Of a stretch of DNA of 64,000 nucleotides, positions 61,980 through 64,000 are shown one piece after another (within the stretch, counting starts at the first letter, position 1; every line of letters starts with the position of its first letter). The translations under genes were made by a program, and so were the position numbers. The notes under the pieces are model-generated. The model ran no database searches and was not told the DNA's origin. It was given only the letters and a program-made list of their open reading frames with translations. The stretch is from Yersinia alsatica (GTDB taxonomy: Bacteria; Pseudomonadota; Gammaproteobacteria; Enterobacterales; Enterobacteriaceae). The stretch spans positions 1 to 64,000 of the forward strand of contig NZ_CABHWW010000005.1 in NCBI RefSeq assembly GCF_902170305.1, read 5' to 3'.

Positions 61980-62483
61980 ATGCTTAATATCGTTTTATTT
62001 GAACCCGAGATCCCGCCGAATACCGGCAATATTATCCGGTTATGTGCCAATACCGGTTGCCAGCTCCACCTGATTAAACCTTTAGGTTTCACTTGGGATG
62101 ACAAACGCTTACGCCGTGCGGGTCTTGATTACCATGAGTTTGCTAACATTAAGCATCACCATGATTATCAGGCTTTTCTTGACAGTGAAAACCTCGATGG
62201 CGCGCAATCGACCGGCCCACAATCAGCCCGTTTATTTGCACTGACGACCAAAGGGACACCCGCTCACAGCGCCGTCAGCTATCAGGTTAATGACTATCTG
62301 CTGTTTGGCCCCGAAACTCGTGGCTTACCGCCCTTTGTGCTAGATGCATTACCGGCTCAACAGAAAATCAGAATTCCAATGCAAGCCGATAGCCGCAGCA
62401 TGAATCTGTCAAATGCAGTATCGGTGGTGGTGTATGAAGCTTGGCGACAATTGGGTTATCCGGGTGCGTTACTGAAAGAGTAG
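61980..62483 (+). CDS. trmL: tRNA (cytidine/uridine-34 2'-O) methyltransferase TrmL
   Basis: SPOUT-fold enzyme that methylates the wobble ribose of two tRNA-Leu isoacceptors. It has 167 residues, with the trefoil-knot motifs [22 protein letters not shown] and [18 protein letters not shown]. Compared with E. coli (157 residues) there is an extra segment of about 10 residues (near [11 protein letters not shown], residues 75-86) before RLFALTTK. It converges on cysE across an ERIC. Confidence 0.95.
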   Translation: MLNIVLFEPEIPPNTGNIIRLCANTGCQLHLIKPLGFTWDDKRLRRAGLDYHEFANIKHHHDYQAFLDSENLDGAQSTGPQSARLFALTTKGTPAHSAVSYQVNDYLLFGPETRGLPPFVLDALPAQQKIRIPMQADSRSMNLSNAVSVVVYEAWRQLGYPGALLKE

Positions 62484-62524
62484 CAAGAAAGCAGCAGCCG
62501 GGTTAGGAAGCTGCCCATATAAAA

Positions 62525-62651
62525 TATGGGCCAAGTCATTGGAGTTGCAGGTAGGTGGCAAGTGAACCAGTCCCGATGAGCTTACACGAGTAAGTGATTC
62601 GGGTGAGCGAACGTAGCCAACCCCTGCGGCTTCAAGGACGAAGGGGTTCAG
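62525..62651 (+). repeat. Full-length ERIC between trmL and cysE
   Basis: About 127 bases: TATGGGCCAAGTCATTGGAG at the left, GGACGAAGGGGTTCA at the right. The centre GAGTAAGTGATTCGGGTGAGCG is very close to the canonical ERIC consensus. Its right end contains the cysE stop codon (62648-62650), so the repeat abuts or truncates the original 3' end of cysE. Confidence 0.9.
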
Positions 62652-63469
62652 ATACCATCGCCATATTCAAAACCGTGGCTCATCCCATTGAAATGCTGGT
62701 CCATATCCAGCGACGGTTTATCGCTCTCCGGCTTGCCAACAATGCGGGCGGGAACACCGGCGGCAGTCGTGTGAGCAGGTACGGCTTGCAACACTACTGA
62801 CCCAGCACCAATTTTGGCACCGCGTCCAACTTCAATGTTCCCCAAGATTTTCGCACCAGCGCCAATCATCACACCTTCGCGGATCTTCGGATGGCGATCA
62901 CCACTGGTTTTGCCAGTCCCACCCAAGGTAACGGATTGCAGGATGGAAACATCATTTTCAACCACCGCAGTTTCACCAATCACGATGCCAGTGGCATGGT
63001 CTAGCATGATGCCGCAACCAATAGTTGCCGCAGGGTGAATATCCACTCCAAAAGCGACAGAGACTTGATTTTGCAGGTAAATAGCCAGCGCTTTGCGGTC
63101 TTGCGCCCACAACCAATGACCAATGCGGTAGGCCTGTAAAGCATGGAAGCCCTTCAGGTACAGTAATGGCGTGGAATATTTGTCAACCGCGGGGTCACGC
63201 AACCGTACAGCCAGAATATCGCGCGCAGCAGAGACGATCATCTGTGCATCAGCACGATAGGCATCTTCAACCACTTCACGGATAGCAATAGCGGGCATGA
63301 TGGGATTAGCTAACTTATTCGCCAGAATATAGCTCAGCGCACTGCCTAAATTTTCATGCTTCAATAATGTCGCGTGAAAAAAACTCGCCAGCATCGGTTC
63401 ACACTCTGCCAGTGCTCTAGCTTCTGATTTAATGCTACTCCAGACCAGCTCTAACTCTTCTGACGACAT
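62648..63469 (-). CDS. cysE: Serine O-acetyltransferase CysE
   Basis: First committed step of cysteine synthesis: acetylates serine with acetyl-CoA, feedback-inhibited by cysteine. It has 273 residues as in E. coli. There is an N-terminal helical domain, the catalytic DIHPAATIGCGIMLDHATG region (His/Asp pair) and a left-handed beta-helix of hexapeptide repeats, ending FEYGDGI, the tail that docks to CysK. The ATG at 63467-63469 has AGGAGT upstream; a longer frame to 63550 is not supported. Confidence 0.97.
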   Translation of the reverse strand: MSSEELELVWSSIKSEARALAECEPMLASFFHATLLKHENLGSALSYILANKLANPIMPAIAIREVVEDAYRADAQMIVSAARDILAVRLRDPAVDKYSTPLLYLKGFHALQAYRIGHWLWAQDRKALAIYLQNQVSVAFGVDIHPAATIGCGIMLDHATGIVIGETAVVENDVSILQSVTLGGTGKTSGDRHPKIREGVMIGAGAKILGNIEVGRGAKIGAGSVVLQAVPAHTTAAGVPARIVGKPESDKPSLDMDQHFNGMSHGFEYGDGI

Positions 63470-63520
63470 TGCATACTCCTGCCCATAAACGAGCCGCTTT
63501 GGGGAACGACCAAAGCAACT

Positions 63521-63564
63521 CATACCCTCTTCATGGGAGCGGCCCCCCATGACATTGGGTATAT
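63521..63564 (-). repeat. Short palindromic element between gpsA and cysE
   Basis: On the minus strand it begins ATATACCCAATGTCATGGGG and ends CCCATGAAGAGGGTATG, so both ends look like ERIC termini, and the arms (CCCATG / CATGGG) pair. About 44 bases; probably an ERIC deletion derivative inside the gpsA-cysE transcript. Confidence 0.5.
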
Positions 63565-63600
63565 CATTATTATTTTATTGCAGCTAACCCGCCCAATCTA

Positions 63601-64000
63601 TCAAATGCCGCTTTTCTCATCTTTTTTGGTCCGACCCAATAAAGTCAGCGCCGCTTCACGGGCATTTTTGTGGCAATACAACACCTGATAAATTTGTTCG
63701 GTTATTGGCATCTCGACACCATGGCGCTGCGCTAATGCCAGAACTTCCTTGGTATTGCGGTAACCTTCAACCACCTGACCAATTTTGTCCTGCGCTTCTT
63801 GTACGCCCAATCCCTGGCCTAGCATGATACCAAACCGGCGATTACGGGATTGATTATCCGTGCAGGTTAGCACCAAATCACCTAATCCTGCCATGCCCAT
63901 AAAAGTGGAGGGATCCGCACCTAATGCCGCACCCAGACGAGACATTTCAGCCAAGCCACGGGTTATCAAGGCAGTACGAGCATTTGCGCCAAAACCAATG
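63601..64000 (-). CDS. gpsA: Glycerol-3-phosphate dehydrogenase (NAD(P)+) GpsA, C-terminal part
   Basis: Reduces dihydroxyacetone phosphate to glycerol 3-phosphate for phospholipid synthesis. Only the last 133 codons are in the window; the gene continues beyond base 64000. Visible motifs are [34 protein letters not shown] and EGYRNTKEV, typical of the substrate domain. It lies upstream of cysE on the same strand, as in E. coli secB-gpsA-cysE. Confidence 0.95.
   Translation of the reverse strand, partial: IGFGANARTALITRGLAEMSRLGAALGADPSTFMGMAGLGDLVLTCTDNQSRNRRFGIMLGQGLGVQEAQDKIGQVVEGYRNTKEVLALAQRHGVEMPITEQIYQVLYCHKNAREAALTLLGRTKKDEKSGI

Overview
The window is a core chromosomal segment of an enterobacterium, almost certainly a Yersinia species. 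The evidence is gene order and protein similarity close to the E. coli 85-90 minute region, ERIC-type intergenic repeats in unusual number, and a has haemophore locus of the kind known from Y. pestis. I cannot fix the species. No tRNA or rRNA gene, CRISPR array, prophage, integrase or intact insertion sequence was seen. The left edge ends inside an rRNA P1 promoter that fires out of the window.

Layout. 1-8080 is conserved core: rrn promoter, murI and btuB with its cobalamin riboswitch, trmA, yijD, fabR, sthA and oxyR. 8090-20280 is an accessory block between oxyR and argH. It holds an OxyR site, a peroxiredoxin-glutaredoxin fusion, a dihydrolipoamide-dehydrogenase-like flavoenzyme with a C-terminal cysteine pair, a HicAB-type toxin-antitoxin pair, and a six-gene haem-acquisition locus (hasR, two hasA paralogues, hasD, hasE, hasB) under a strong Fur box. 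20285-28124 is arginine biosynthesis (argH, argB, argC against argE, with paired ARG boxes) and ppc. 28670-34199 is methionine metabolism (metF, metL, metB against metJ, with met boxes). 34517-35488 holds yiaA and rpmE.

35763-43995 is priA, cytR, ftsN, hslVU (with a sigma-32 promoter inside the end of ftsN), menA and rraA. 44250-55356 is zapB, glpFKX, emrD, fpr, yiiR, yiiQ, tpiA, an unusual gene with a papain-like Cys-His-Asp arrangement where E. coli carries cdh, and sbp. 55569-64000 is pfkA, fieF, cpxP against cpxRA (with a CpxR box), ada, trmL, cysE and the end of gpsA.

Functional links: peroxide defence (OxyR, peroxiredoxin, flavoenzyme), haem and cobalamin uptake through TonB-dependent receptors, ppc feeding oxaloacetate toward the aspartate family, the Met regulon, glycerol uptake with gluconeogenic glpX, and envelope stress signalling by Cpx. 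About ten ERIC or ERIC-derived elements sit between these genes, several inside operons or within a few bases of start codons. The least explained items are the papain-like effector-type gene (53297-54151), the diverged second hasA, the flavoenzyme C-terminal CxxC, and a GC-rich multi-hairpin element at 28381-28610.
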